From: JBGPTF01 sp041490445
Lineage (GTDB): Bacteria; Acidobacteriota; Terriglobia; Acidiferrales; UBA7541
Direction of reading: 5' to 3'
Length of the DNA: 64,000 nucleotides
NCBI GenBank assembly: GCA_041490445.1
Contig: JBGPTF010000004.1
Coordinates: 62,001-126,000 of the forward strand
Positions 16,717 to 25,914 of this stretch are shown piece by piece. A model generated the notes under the pieces. That model was not told where the DNA came from and ran no database searches. It saw nothing but the letters and a program-made list of their open reading frames with translations. Position 1 is the stretch's first letter; the number at the start of each line of letters is the position of its first letter. The position numbers and the translations under genes are program-made.

Positions 16717-19047
16717 ATGCCCATATTACTTGCGAAGCGTCTTCGCTGGGGTGTGTTTGCTGCATGGGGAATTTTGGCGCTGCCGGCCGGCGCTCAGGCT
16801 CAGGCCCAAGTGGCGAAACCAGCAAACGCGAAGACGGATTCGCCTCCCACGCTGCGCGTTCCTCATGTGTCGCGTCCGCCGAAGCTGGAAGATTTCTTGA
16901 ACAACACGCCCCGCGAAGCGGAAGCGGTTATCTCCGAATTCCGCCAGCGTGATCCCGGCGACGGCGTTCCCGCCAGCGAGCCGACCACGGCCTATCTTTC
17001 TTACGATGACAAAAACTTCTACGTCGTGTTCGTCTGTCGGGATGTCCCCGGAAAGGTCCGCGGCCGGATGGCGAAGCGCGAGGATATCAGCAGTGACGAC
17101 GAAGTGGCCGTCTTCCTGGACACGTTTCACGACCGGCGCCACGCTTTCGTGTTCGCGGTGAACCCGCTCGGCATCCAGCTCGACGGCCTGTTCACCGAAG
17201 GGCAAGGGGACGATTTCAGTTTCGACACGCTCTGGCATTCGGAAGGGCGGATCACGCCGGAGGGTTATGTCGTCTGGATGGAGATTCCGTTCAAAAGCCT
17301 GCGCTTCTCCGATTCGTCGGCACAGAGCTGGGGCATCGGGCTCGACCGCATCATCATTCGCACGAATGAAGTGGATTTCTGGCCGTACGTCACCCGGCGA
17401 GTCCAAGGAATCACGCAGCAATTCGCGACCCTGGAAGGTTTGGAAAACATCTCCCCCGGGCGGAACGATCAGGTGATCCCCTATGGCCTGTTTGCCCGCG
17501 CCCGCATTCTGGACCAGACGATTCCCGCCTTCCGCGAAACGACCGACGAGCGGGGCGGCGTAGACGCAAAATTCGTCTTTCACGATTCGATGGCCCTCGA
17601 CGTTACCCTCAACCCCGATTTTAGCCAGGTTGAATCCGACGAGCCGCAGGTGACCATCGACCAGCGATTCGCCGTTTTCTTCCCGGAGAAGCGCCCGTTC
17701 TTCCTCGAGAACGCCGGCTATTTTCAGACCCCGATCAACCTGTTTTTCTCGCGCACCATCGCCGATCCGCAGTTCGGCGTGCGCCTGACGGGAAAAGCGG
17801 GGAAATGGGCCGTGGGCAGCCTGCTGATGGACGACCGCGCCGAAGGCAAGAGCCTCCCGATGACGGACCCGAATCAGGGCGATCGCGCGGGAATTGCCGT
17901 CGTGCGCGTCCAACGGGAGTTTTCTTCCCAGTCGTATATCGGCCTGATGGTCACCAGCCGCGATTTCGCCGCCAGCTCAAACCGCGTCTTTGCCCTCGAT
18001 ACTCGTATCAAGCTGGCGCCGAACTGGGTGCTGACCGGCCAAGCGGTCCGGAGCTACACGCACAATCTGGATGGTTCGGAGATGGCCGACCCGGCGTATT
18101 TCGCAGACCTGAGCTTCACCGGCCGCCACTTCACCTACGACGGCAATTATATTGACATCAGCCCGGACTTTCGCACCGATCTCGGGTTCGTGCCACGAGT
18201 GGACATCCGCGAAACAAATCAGTTCGCGGGGTATTTCTGGCGGCCGGAACACAGCCGCGTCGTAGCCTTCGGGCCGGTGGTTTCCACGCTGGTGAATTGG
18301 AACCGGCAGGGACAGTTGCAGGATTGGATCGCCAGCGCCGGAGTTCAACTAATTCTCACCGGCCAGACGGAACTGCAAGTGAGCCGCGGCGAGGCCTTTG
18401 AGCTGTTCGAGGGCTTCGGCTTCCGCAAGCACAGTACCGCCGCGCAGTTCGATACCAAATGGCTCAAATGGCTCGATCTTTCGGCGCGCTACAGCCAGGG
18501 GACACGGGAAAATTTCTTTCCGGCCACGCCGTTGCTGCCGTTCCTCGCCGGGCAACAGAGCGCCAGCCTCAGCTTTACGATCCGGCCGACGCCGCGGTTC
18601 CGCTACGATCAGACGTATCTCTACACACGACTGGGGACGATCGCGGGCTCGACCCCGCTCGGGACAAACGCCGGCACAAGCATCTTCAACAATCACATCC
18701 TGCGCTCGAAAGTGAATTACCAGTTCACGAAGGAGCTTTCGCTGCGCGCCATCTTCGATTACAACGCCGTGCTCGCCAACTCCGATTTGATTGACCTGAA
18801 TACGGCGTTCAGCAGCACGCTTGCGAACACGCTCGTTGCGCCCAAACACTTCACCGCGGATTTTCTGCTCACGTACCTGCTCAATCCGGGCACCGCGGTC
18901 TATGTCGGATACACCGACAACTACGAAAACCTGAACCTCGGCACTGATCCGATCACCGGCCAGCCGGCGATCTTCGCCACCCGCTCGCCGAATGTCTCCA
19001 CCGGCAGGCAGTTCTTCATCAAGGCGAGTTATCTATTCCGGTTCTGA
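16717..19047 (+). CDS. DUF5916-type outer-membrane protein with CBM9-like N-terminus
   Basis: A 776-aa exported protein. After a signal peptide ending around AQAQ comes a CBM9-like beta-sandwich domain (roughly 40-260), then a long region rich in alternating aromatic/polar beta-strands that ends in ASYLFRF with a terminal Phe, typical of an outer-membrane barrel. The segment [16 protein letters not shown] near residue 330 is characteristic of the DUF5916 family, common in Acidobacteriota and Bacteroidota and of unknown function. ATG 16717 is preferred to ATG 16690 because the latter lies within a good promoter. No partner gene is adjacent. A role in uptake or binding of a carbohydrate is only a guess. 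Confidence 0.8.
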   Translation: MPILLAKRLRWGVFAAWGILALPAGAQAQAQVAKPANAKTDSPPTLRVPHVSRPPKLEDFLNNTPREAEAVISEFRQRDPGDGVPASEPTTAYLSYDDKNFYVVFVCRDVPGKVRGRMAKREDISSDDEVAVFLDTFHDRRHAFVFAVNPLGIQLDGLFTEGQGDDFSFDTLWHSEGRITPEGYVVWMEIPFKSLRFSDSSAQSWGIGLDRIIIRTNEVDFWPYVTRRVQGITQQFATLEGLENISPGRNDQVIPYGLFARARILDQTIPAFRETTDERGGVDAKFVFHDSMALDVTLNPDFSQVESDEPQVTIDQRFAVFFPEKRPFFLENAGYFQTPINLFFSRTIADPQFGVRLTGKAGKWAVGSLLMDDRAEGKSLPMTDPNQGDRAGIAVVRVQREFSSQSYIGLMVTSRDFAASSNRVFALDTRIKLAPNWVLTGQAVRSYTHNLDGSEMADPAYFADLSFTGRHFTYDGNYIDISPDFRTDLGFVPRVDIRETNQFAGYFWRPEHSRVVAFGPVVSTLVNWNRQGQLQDWIASAGVQLILTGQTELQVSRGEAFELFEGFGFRKHSTAAQFDTKWLKWLDLSARYSQGTRENFFPATPLLPFLAGQQSASLSFTIRPTPRFRYDQTYLYTRLGTIAGSTPLGTNAGTSIFNNHILRSKVNYQFTKELSLRAIFDYNAVLANSDLIDLNTAFSSTLANTLVAPKHFTADFLLTYLLNPGTAVYVGYTDNYENLNLGTDPITGQPAIFATRSPNVSTGRQFFIKASYLFRF

Positions 19048-19073
19048 CGCCCTGCGGCGCGGCGGCGATACGC

Positions 19074-19103
19074 TTGTCACTCGCGGCGCCGATTGCGTAC
19101 AAT
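19074..19103 (+). promoter_or_regulatory. sigma70-type promoter of fabH
   Basis: TTGTCA at 19074-19079, an 18-base spacer and TACAAT at 19098-19103, about 30 bases before the fabH start codon. Confidence 0.5.
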
Positions 19104-19133
19104 CGCGCGGTTCACTCTTTGACGGGAGAAGGA

Positions 19134-20132
19134 ATGGGTAAACGCATTCCAGCGAAGATTACCGGAGTGGCAGGCTACCTTCCGCCCCGCGTGGTGACGA
19201 ATCTCGATCTCGAAAAAATCGTGGACACCACCGACGAGTGGATTCGCACGCGGACGGGCATTCGCGAGCGCCACTACGTCGAGCCGGGCATGGCAGCATC
19301 GCACATGGCGGTGGAAGCCGCAAAGCAGCTACTTACTTCGAAGAATGTTCCCGCCGAGGAGATTGATCTCATCGTGGTTGCTTCCGTGACGCCGGACATG
19401 ATGTTCCCGGCGACGGCATGCCTGGTGCAGGACCGCCTCGGCGCGAAGAAGGCCTGGGGCTTTGATCTCTCGGGCGCCTGCTCGGGTTTCGTCTATGCGC
19501 TCACGGTCGGGGCGCAGTTCGTCGGCGCCGGCACGCACAAGAAGGTCCTCGTGATCGGCTCGGACGTGATGACCTCCATCATTGATTTCAAGGACCGCGC
19601 CACCTGCGTGCTCTTTGGCGACGGCGCCGGCGCGGTGCTCGTCGAGCCCGCCGCGTCGGATGCCGAAGGCATCCTCGATTTTGCTCACGACGTGGACGGC
19701 TCCGGCGGCTGCAATCTCTACATGCCCGCGGGCGGCTCGCTGCATCCGGCTACGCAGGAGACCGTCGAAAAACGAATGCACTACGTCCACCAGGAGGGCC
19801 AGCAGGTGTTCAAGTACGCGGTGCGCCGGATGAGTGAGCTGGCCTGCCAGCTGCTCGAGCGCAACGGCTTATCGAGCCGCGACTTGGCGCTCATCGTGCC
19901 CCACCAGGCGAACCTGCGGATCATCCGCGCGATGCAGGAGCGGCTCGGCCTGGACGATTCGAAGGTGATCGTCAACATCGACCGCTACGGCAACACCACC
20001 GCCGCGACAATCCCTCTCGGCCTGCGCGACGCTCTCGAACAGAAGCGGCTCCGCAAGGGAGACCTGGTCCTGCTCATTGCGGTCGGCGCGGGATATACCA
20101 CCGGCGGCATCCTGCTTCGCTGGGCTTACTGA
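19134..20132 (+). CDS. fabH: 3-oxoacyl-[acyl-carrier-protein] synthase III
   Basis: A 332-aa condensing enzyme that starts fatty-acid synthesis by joining acetyl-CoA (or a branched acyl-CoA) to malonyl-ACP. The catalytic triad is Cys116 (SGACSGF), His257 (PHQANLRI) and Asn287 (RYGNTTAA). The length is normal. ATG 19134 follows a GGGAGAAGGA ribosome-binding site; an upstream in-frame start would lie inside the promoter. It is not linked to other fab genes or plsX here. Bacteria with branched-chain lipids use FabH to take iso/anteiso primers, but the sequence does not decide the specificity. Confidence 0.94.
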   Translation: MGKRIPAKITGVAGYLPPRVVTNLDLEKIVDTTDEWIRTRTGIRERHYVEPGMAASHMAVEAAKQLLTSKNVPAEEIDLIVVASVTPDMMFPATACLVQDRLGAKKAWGFDLSGACSGFVYALTVGAQFVGAGTHKKVLVIGSDVMTSIIDFKDRATCVLFGDGAGAVLVEPAASDAEGILDFAHDVDGSGGCNLYMPAGGSLHPATQETVEKRMHYVHQEGQQVFKYAVRRMSELACQLLERNGLSSRDLALIVPHQANLRIIRAMQERLGLDDSKVIVNIDRYGNTTAATIPLGLRDALEQKRLRKGDLVLLIAVGAGYTTGGILLRWAY

Positions 20133-20150
20133 GCCGCAAAATTTCGCTGC

Positions 20151-20188
20151 AAAGAAAAAGGGCCGTCCCGGCCTGTCCGGGACGGCCC
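20151..20188 (-). terminator. rho-independent terminator of the Ig-repeat lipoprotein gene
   Basis: A perfect 12-bp GC-rich stem (GGGCCGTCCCGG, 20160-20171, pairing with 20177-20188) with a 5-base loop. Read on the minus strand it is followed by TTTTTCTTT (20159-20151), a good U-tract. It lies 30 bases after the minus-strand lipoprotein stop. On the plus strand there is no T-tract, so it may help fabH transcription stop only weakly. Confidence 0.85.
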
Positions 20189-20217
20189 TCCACATCACTC
20201 TTAAACCCAGCCGGCGA

Positions 20218-23200
20218 CTACTGGTCGAGATTGATGATCGCCGAATTTTGTTCGCCCAGTACCAGAATCACTGCCTTGTTGGTTTGGAGGAGCCAGATGA
20301 TCGCCGTGCCGCCGTTAGGACCGGGAATCGTAATGACCCCGCGGCCATTCGTGGTCATGGTGTATGTGCCCGACATCACCTGTCCGCTCTGCAGGCCGTT
20401 CTGGCTGCTACTGTCTTGGGTGATCGTGAAGTTCGGGTTGGCAATGGAGATCGCGCCGACATCCAGTTTCGTATTGGTCGTCGCGGGCTCATCCCTGCCC
20501 AAGATCAACGGCCCGGTGATGGAGGCGCCGGTGAAGGTGCCGCCACCCGACTGCGCCTGGAGGATGCCTACTGGGATGTTGTTGTTCGGCGACGTCGCCG
20601 TGCCTCCGAGCATCAGCGCCGAATTGGTGGCAAACATCACGACAGTGAAGGGCGCAATCCCGGCGGGACTCGTGATCGTAAGCGTTCCCAGTCCATTCGC
20701 TCCGATGCTGACCGTTCCGCTGATAGCCTGATTGTTCTGCGTCACGACGCCGTTCACATTCTGGTCGAGGAAGCCGGTGAAACTGCCGTTGCCCGTGGAC
20801 GTGATCAACCCGGTGGCTGTATCGGTGAAGGCGTGAGGTGGACTCGGATCTACCCCCGCCAGCGAGAAGACCCCGGAGCCGTTTAGGGAGGCGTTGCTGA
20901 ACGGGCCGTTCTGTTTCCCCATGAGGCCGTTCTGCAGCGAGTGGCCTGACGTATCCGGCGTGTCCGTGGACTGGATAAACATTTGTGTGGTGTCGATGAC
21001 GTAATACGCGAAGTGCAGGGTCAGGACACCGAGCCCGGGAACGGTCACGCTCAGCGTTACCGTACCGCGGCCATGCGTGGCGTCCGGTGCCGTAAACGTC
21101 CCTGTCACCGGCGCGTTGGGGATGAAAGTTGTGGGGCCGCTGGAACTCGCAAATTCGATATCTGCGAGGCCGTTCGAGATCGTGCTCACGCCGTCGCCGG
21201 TGAAGACCGCGCCGACGCCGCTGCGGTTGTTGCTTGCATCCCCGCCTCGAACGCCCACCCCGAAGTTCCCACTCAAGGTGGACGCTAAGAACGCGGCCGG
21301 GGTCTGCTTCTTGAACTGTCCGGAGCCGCGCCCGCCCGAGTTGCCGGTCGTGTCATCGAATTCGATCACACGGCCGCCGTTGCCATTCGACCTCACCGCG
21401 ATGGCGAAGACGACGCCTCCGCCGTTCGGCCCGGGGAAGTTAAAGATCATCGTGCCACGGCGGTCGGAACCGACGCTGTAGCAGCCGGTCCCTGTCTGGG
21501 TTGAATTCGTTTGTCCAACGCCGTTGGGGTCCGCGACGACGCTGGAGATCGTGCCCGATCCATTGGCCGTGAAGCTGGCGGCCGCCTGGGACATGGCTGT
21601 CGGGTCGTTCCAGCCGTTGAACAAAATTGCGTAGGTGCCGCTCAGCAGGGCCTCGTTGCCGCCTGCGGCCAACGGGCAAGTGGGAAGAGCGACGCTGGTG
21701 ATTGTGACCTGTGCCGATACGAGCGGATTGGGATTCGATGTCGCGGTGGCCTTGATCGTGACGGTGTTGCCTGTCGGCACGCTCGACGGCGCGGTATACG
21801 TGGTCTGCACTCCGCTTGCCGTATGAGTCAGATTGAACGAGCCGCACGCGCCGGCGTTGCCGCATGTGACTGTCCAGTCCGCGCCCGCTGTGCCGGGATC
21901 GTTCGAAATCGTCACGGAGAGATTTGTAGTCGCGTTCACTGCAAGGCTATTCGGCGGCGATTGGAAAAAGATGATCTGCAGCGGTGGCAAGGTGATTGTG
22001 ACGGGCGCGGAAACGTTCACGCTGGCCTGGGTCGTCGAGGCGGCCTTGATCGTGACGGTGTTACCCGTCGGCACGGTCGGCGGCGCCGTGTACGTGGTCT
22101 GCACTCCGCTTGCGGTATGAGTTGGATTGAACGAACCGCAGCTTGCGCTGCCACACGTGACCGTCCAATCCACGCCGGCGGTGCCCGGATCGCTCGTGAC
22201 CGTGGCGGTCATGTTGGCGGTCGCGGACGTGTTCAAACTGCCCGGAGGCGCCAGCGTGAACGAGATGCCGATCGTGCTGACCGTGATTGTGAACGGTGTG
22301 GCCGGGGACGCTTGTCCAAACGTATCGGAGACGGTGAGATTGAAGCTGACAACCGCCTGCGCATTGGGCGTGCCCGTGATCTGGCCGTTAGTGGTGTTCA
22401 GCGAAAGGTTATCAGTCAAGGGAGGAGACACACTCCACGTCAGCGTCCCGGTTCCCGTAGCCTGGAACGTGAAGTTGTAGGCAATTCCGACCGTGCCGGA
22501 AAGCACCAGTGCCTGCGTCGTGGTGATCACTGGCGCGGGAGGATTATTAATCGTGATCGTAAACGGTTTGGCCGCGGACGCTTGTCCAAACGTATCGGAG
22601 ACGGTGAGGCTGAAGCTGACCGTAGTGGCCAGATTCGGCGTGCCCGTGATCTGACCGTTAGTGGTGTTCAGAGAAAGGTTATCAGTCAATGGAGGAGACA
22701 CGCTCCAGGTCAGCGCTCCGGTTCCCGTAGCAAGAAACGTGAAGCTATACGCAGTTCCATTCGTGCCAGTAGGCACCTGCGCCTGCGTCGTGGTAATCAC
22801 AGGTGGCGGCGGGTTGTTGATCGTGATGGTGTAATTCTGCGTGTCGTTTTGCTGCGGGTTGCTCGAATCCGTCACCTTCAAGGTGACGTTCGAGGAGCCG
22901 CTCGGGCCCGTGGGCGTGCCTTGGATCTTAAATGTCGTTCCCGTTGGCGTCCCGGTCAGGCCTGCGGGCAGCGTGCCGGTCAGCAGCCAGGTGAAGGTAG
23001 GTCCCAAACCGCCGCTCACGGTAAAGGATTGGCTGAACGCGGTTCCAATCGTGCCCGTCAGCGTCTTGCCGGCCGGAGAAATCACCGGCGCCGGCGGCAA
23101 GTTGATTGTGATGCTGTAACCCTGCGTGGCAGATTGTTGTGGGTTCGACGAGTCCTTCACCTGGAGCGAATAGGGAGTCGTTCCACTCGGACCAGTCGGC

Positions 23201-24300
23201 GTGCCGGAAATCGTAAACGTATTTCCGCCTGCGCTGGGCGTGCCAGTGAGTCCCGCGGGCAGAGTCCCGGTCGGAGCCCAGGCGAAGGGCGCGAGCCCGC
23301 CATTCACGGTGACAACCTGATTGTAGGGTGTCCCTTCGACTCCGGCGGCCAGCGTCGCCGGACTAATCGTTGGCGCCGGCGGCAGATTGATCAGGATACT
23401 GAGAGCTTTCGTTCCCGTCTGCACGGGATTGCTGCGGTCCGCCACCTGCACCGTGAAGTTCGCGGTGCCGTTCGGGCCGGTTGGCGTGCCGGTTATCGCT
23501 CCGGTCGCAGCGTTGATGCTTAGCCCCGCAGGCAGACTGCCGACGCTGATGCTGAACGTATAGGGTGTCAATCCGCCGGTCGCCTGAACCGTCTGACTAT
23601 AAGCAGTCCCTTCCACGCCGGCCGCGAGTGACGTAGTCGTGATCGTCGGTGGTGGCGGAAGATTAATCGTGATGCTGAACGCATTCGAAGCGGTCTTCGC
23701 GCCGGCTGCGCTGCTGTCAGTGACCGTGACGGTGAAGGGGGACGTCACATTCGGACCGGTCGGCGTCCCTGTGATGGCGCCACTGCCGCTGAGCGTCAGA
23801 CCGGCGGGAAGCGCCCCTCCGGTGATGGAGAAAGTCAGCGTGCCGGCGCCGCCGCTGGCAGCAATTGTCTGATTGTAGGCAGTCCCCTCCGTCCCCGCAG
23901 GCAACGGAGAAGTGGTGGTGATTGCAGGAACAGCCGAGACGGTGATCGTGGTCGTGCCGTTCTTGGTCGCGTCAGCGACCGAGGTCGCCGTCACCGTTGC
24001 CGCGCCGGTCGTAAGTGCCGGAGCAGGAACCGTGCCGACAGCGGGCGCCGTGTAGGTGACGGACGTCGTGGTAACGTTCGAAAGCGCGCCGGGTCCGGTC
24101 AGTGCCCATGTGACGCCCTTGTTCGTCGAGTCGTTGGCAATCGTGGCTGTCAGATTCACACTCTGGCCTTGATCAATGGCCACTGCACCAGGAGTCGAGA
24201 GTGTGACCTTGACCGCCGCCGCACCACCGGTACACGCGGAAAAAACGACGAATGACAGGATGGCGACACACAAAGAGGCATTGAAGACCGGCCGTTTCAT
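20218..24300 (-). CDS. large Ig-repeat surface lipoprotein
   Basis: A 1360-aa lipoprotein. The signal ends in FSAC, so Cys22-23 is likely lipidated. The body is a chain of immunoglobulin-like modules. A first BIG-like unit is followed by six putative-Ig (He_PIG) units with repeated GTAY(N/S)Q, LPAGL and ITGTPTGP motifs, linked by PPxPxITTT or PPAPxISP. Two units with DPGTAG and DWTVTCG come next, each with a Cys pair. The C-terminal 450 residues hold Gly/Thr/Ser-rich beta units of another type (GRGTVTL, GNGSFTG). ATG 24300 has GGAGGA seven bases before it. It probably works outside the cell as an adhesin or scaffold. No enzyme motif was seen. Confidence 0.85.
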   Translation of the reverse strand: MKRPVFNASLCVAILSFVVFSACTGGAAAVKVTLSTPGAVAIDQGQSVNLTATIANDSTNKGVTWALTGPGALSNVTTTSVTYTAPAVGTVPAPALTTGAATVTATSVADATKNGTTTITVSAVPAITTTSPLPAGTEGTAYNQTIAASGGAGTLTFSITGGALPAGLTLSGSGAITGTPTGPNVTSPFTVTVTDSSAAGAKTASNAFSITINLPPPPTITTTSLAAGVEGTAYSQTVQATGGLTPYTFSISVGSLPAGLSINAATGAITGTPTGPNGTANFTVQVADRSNPVQTGTKALSILINLPPAPTISPATLAAGVEGTPYNQVVTVNGGLAPFAWAPTGTLPAGLTGTPSAGGNTFTISGTPTGPSGTTPYSLQVKDSSNPQQSATQGYSITINLPPAPVISPAGKTLTGTIGTAFSQSFTVSGGLGPTFTWLLTGTLPAGLTGTPTGTTFKIQGTPTGPSGSSNVTLKVTDSSNPQQNDTQNYTITINNPPPPVITTTQAQVPTGTNGTAYSFTFLATGTGALTWSVSPPLTDNLSLNTTNGQITGTPNLATTVSFSLTVSDTFGQASAAKPFTITINNPPAPVITTTQALVLSGTVGIAYNFTFQATGTGTLTWSVSPPLTDNLSLNTTNGQITGTPNAQAVVSFNLTVSDTFGQASPATPFTITVSTIGISFTLAPPGSLNTSATANMTATVTSDPGTAGVDWTVTCGSASCGSFNPTHTASGVQTTYTAPPTVPTGNTVTIKAASTTQASVNVSAPVTITLPPLQIIFFQSPPNSLAVNATTNLSVTISNDPGTAGADWTVTCGNAGACGSFNLTHTASGVQTTYTAPSSVPTGNTVTIKATATSNPNPLVSAQVTITSVALPTCPLAAGGNEALLSGTYAILFNGWNDPTAMSQAAASFTANGSGTISSVVADPNGVGQTNSTQTGTGCYSVGSDRRGTMIFNFPGPNGGGVVFAIAVRSNGNGGRVIEFDDTTGNSGGRGSGQFKKQTPAAFLASTLSGNFGVGVRGGDASNNRSGVGAVFTGDGVSTISNGLADIEFASSSGPTTFIPNAPVTGTFTAPDATHGRGTVTLSVTVPGLGVLTLHFAYYVIDTTQMFIQSTDTPDTSGHSLQNGLMGKQNGPFSNASLNGSGVFSLAGVDPSPPHAFTDTATGLITSTGNGSFTGFLDQNVNGVVTQNNQAISGTVSIGANGLGTLTITSPAGIAPFTVVMFATNSALMLGGTATSPNNNIPVGILQAQSGGGTFTGASITGPLILGRDEPATTNTKLDVGAISIANPNFTITQDSSSQNGLQSGQVMSGTYTMTTNGRGVITIPGPNGGTAIIWLLQTNKAVILVLGEQNSAIINLDQ
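21695..22275 (-). repeat. two tandem Ig-like coding repeats of about 294 bp
   Basis: Two adjacent units within the lipoprotein gene share long near-identical stretches, for example GTCTGCACTCCGCTTGC at 21803 and 22097, an offset of 294 bases (98 codons). They encode the DPGTAG...DWTVTCG modules. Confidence 0.7.
22291..22830 (-). repeat. two tandem Ig-like coding repeats of exactly 270 bp
   Basis: Positions 22291-22560 and 22561-22830 are near-identical copies in register at 270 bases (90 codons). Shared runs include GACGCTTGTCCAAACGTATC at offset 270. They encode two PxITTTQA...SLNTTNGQITGTP modules. Four more diverged He_PIG units continue to about 23935. Confidence 0.8.
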
Positions 24301-24604
24301 GGCGGTTCCTCCAAAATCGTTTTGCGATTGATTGAATGACCTAAGGTGGCCGCGCACCCCGCCACCGCCCCGGGGCAGAGCCGACTACGAATGAAGACTC
24401 TGAGTTATGACCCCACCGAACCCGGACGATACACCTGTGTCACGGGACTTTCAAGTGAGATGGCCAGTTTCGGGAGGCGAGGTGCGAGAGTGCAAACATA
24501 CCGTGCTAAGGCAAGGGCGGCCATGTTTCGACGCTACCGGGGGAGAATTGAGGGGATTTGATTCTGTCGAGAGATGCGGAGGATGTTCGCGGTGCGAGGA
24601 TTCG
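24301..24604. other. intergenic region and leader of the Ig-repeat lipoprotein gene
   Basis: About 304 bases. The half next to the lipoprotein is its promoter and a leader of roughly 120 bases. The leader holds a GGTGGC/GCCACC stem-loop and a small AATCG/CGATT stem-loop just before the ribosome-binding site. In 24455-24604 nothing was recognised; a loose resemblance to a riboswitch on the plus strand was rejected. Confidence 0.4.
24426..24454 (-). promoter_or_regulatory. sigma70-type promoter of the Ig-repeat lipoprotein gene
   Basis: On the minus strand TTGAAA (24454-24449), a 17-base spacer and TATCGT (24431-24426). The start point would be near 24419. Confidence 0.45.
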
Positions 24605-25003
24605 CTAGTAGGAGCTGATCTCGGCGAAGCAGGCTTGGTTGCGCCGGAGGCGCTGGTCCATCACGACCGCGGCGTACCGGGTGCAGATGGCCATCTCACC
24701 CCGGCTCCAGGCGGAAACGGAAGGGGCGGCGGCGCTGAAGAACTCGTCGAGCACTCTCATGCCCCGGTAGTAGGCCTGAACACATCGCATGCGCGCGCCA
24801 ACCCCGTGCAGATCAGGGCAAATGCTGTTCAGGGACGCAATCTCCTGGAAGTCGTTATTTTCCAGCGCCTTAGGGGAAGCGGCAGCCACGACTGCACCTG
24901 AGAGCGGCTCGGCAGCAATCGTAATCACCGCCATGTGCCAGATGAACAGCCCAAACTGCGCCAGGGCGATGATCGAAATCACGAGGATGAGCACGGCAGC
25001 CAT
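24605..25003 (-). CDS. small single-span membrane protein, unknown
   Basis: A 132-aa protein with one long N-terminal hydrophobic segment (AAVLILVISIIALAQFGLFIW, residues 2-22) and a soluble remainder with three or four cysteines (ICPDL, RCVQ, ICTRY, ACFAE). ATG 25003 is preceded by an AGGAAGAAAAGGAA purine run; an in-frame TTG lies 16 codons upstream. The anchor with a periplasmic cysteine-bearing domain would fit a membrane-attached protein with disulfides. No family was recognised. It is divergent from the gene at 25173. Confidence 0.6.
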   Translation of the reverse strand: MAAVLILVISIIALAQFGLFIWHMAVITIAAEPLSGAVVAAASPKALENNDFQEIASLNSICPDLHGVGARMRCVQAYYRGMRVLDEFFSAAAPSVSAWSRGEMAICTRYAAVVMDQRLRRNQACFAEISSY

Positions 25004-25172
25004 TTCCTTTTCTTCCTGGGAGAGTTTGCCGTAGAGCCCCGCGGGAACCAATAGAGCCAGAGTACCGCCGGACTGGAACTATCCGCAGTCGTAAGGTAAC
25101 AAGGAGGAGACGGACCAGCCATCCAATCGGTCGCAAGTTTGAGGGGACCGATATTTCATTCTTGGGGGAAAC

Positions 25173-25655
25173 ATGAGCCGAAGAATTCACGCCACACCGG
25201 TGGGCCTCGCGCTTCTATTCCTCGCAGCTTTGGGATTGGCCGCGAGCGCTACCGACGATTCGCAATCACCGGCGCAGGCTGCGATCCGCCAGGTTCTCGA
25301 AACGCAGCAGGCGGCATGGAACCGCGGCGATCTGGGGGCGTTCATGAAGGGATACTGGCGATCCGACAAGACGGAGTTTGTGGGTGCAAGCGGTGTGCAG
25401 CGCGGCTGGCAGGCGGTGCTTGATCGTTACCGCCGCAACTATCCCGACCGCAAAGCGATGGGGAAACTTACATTCTCGGATCTGGAAATTACGCTCCTGT
25501 CGCCGGACGCAGCTTACGTGCTTGGGCACTATGAACTCGAGCGCGAAGCGGATCATCCGGAAGGCGTGTTCACCCTGATCCTGCGGAAGTTTCCCGAAGG
25601 CTGGCGGATCATCTACGACCACACAAGCTCATTCCCGCCGCCCTCGCCGAAATGA
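25173..25655 (+). CDS. secreted SnoaL/NTF2-like (DUF4440) protein
   Basis: A 160-aa protein with a signal peptide (GLALLFLAALGLAASA) and one NTF2-like cone domain. Family features are IRQVLETQQAAWNRGDL with its Trp-Asn pair, FMKGYW, and the C-terminal FTLILRKFPEGWRIIYDHTS. Such domains act as small-molecule binding pockets or steroid-isomerase-like enzymes, and the DUF4440 branch is mostly uncharacterised. GGGGGAA lies before ATG 25173. It stands alone. Confidence 0.8.
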   Translation: MSRRIHATPVGLALLFLAALGLAASATDDSQSPAQAAIRQVLETQQAAWNRGDLGAFMKGYWRSDKTEFVGASGVQRGWQAVLDRYRRNYPDRKAMGKLTFSDLEITLLSPDAAYVLGHYELEREADHPEGVFTLILRKFPEGWRIIYDHTSSFPPPSPK

Positions 25656-25914
25656 TCTGCGTGGATTGCGTGCTTCGCAGGCGATTGCTCCGGCTTCTGC
25701 CCCTGCTGGGAGCCTTCGATCGCCGCGCCGGTTCCGTGCTTGCGAAGCCGCCAGCAGCTTGGACTTGCGCCGGTCCGCCTTGCGCGGTGCGTCAAAAGAG
25801 CGGCTGGCCGGTTCTCTCGCTCTCTGTTTGAGTTCACTCCTGAGAGTTTGTCCACCCTTTGCGATTTTCCGGCGTGCCGCTACAATGGCAGGCCATTCAG
25901 CAAGGAGGCAGTGA
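25656..25914. other. intergenic region upstream of the UDP-xylose synthase-like gene
   Basis: About 260 bases. The last 60 hold a good promoter and ribosome-binding site. The rest is GC-rich with an imperfect inverted repeat GCTTCGCA/TGCGAAGC and a 59-codon open frame that does not look like a protein. Confidence 0.4.
25859..25886 (+). promoter_or_regulatory. sigma70-type promoter
   Basis: TTGCGA at 25859-25864, a 16-base spacer and TACAAT at 25881-25886. AAGGAGG at 25902-25908 follows before the TTG start. Confidence 0.55.

Noticed and set aside
21511..23523. A 670-codon plus-strand frame across the Ig repeats.
   Set aside because: It is a repeat-driven shadow (Arg/Gly-rich) of the minus-strand lipoprotein, which has a signal, ribosome-binding site, promoter and terminator.
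22270..23935. Regularly spaced repeats considered as a CRISPR array.
   Set aside because: Units are 270-290 bp, in frame and protein-coding, with no short repeat/spacer alternation.
24455..24545. Plus-strand words (GTGCAAACATACC, GGCAAGGGCGGCC, GCTACCGGG) faintly like a cyclic-di-GMP riboswitch.
   Set aside because: Core positions do not line up, no pairing could be drawn convincingly and no plus-strand gene follows.
25085..25120. GTCGTAAGGTAACAAGGAGG resembles words from the 3-prime end of 16S rRNA.
   Set aside because: The words are in a different order and the flanks do not match; no rRNA gene is present.
25652..25831. A 59-codon frame overlapping the stop of the SnoaL-like gene (ATGA).
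   Set aside because: Arg/Pro/Ala-rich composition, no motif, and no ribosome-binding site beyond the neighbour's end; it is not protein-like.
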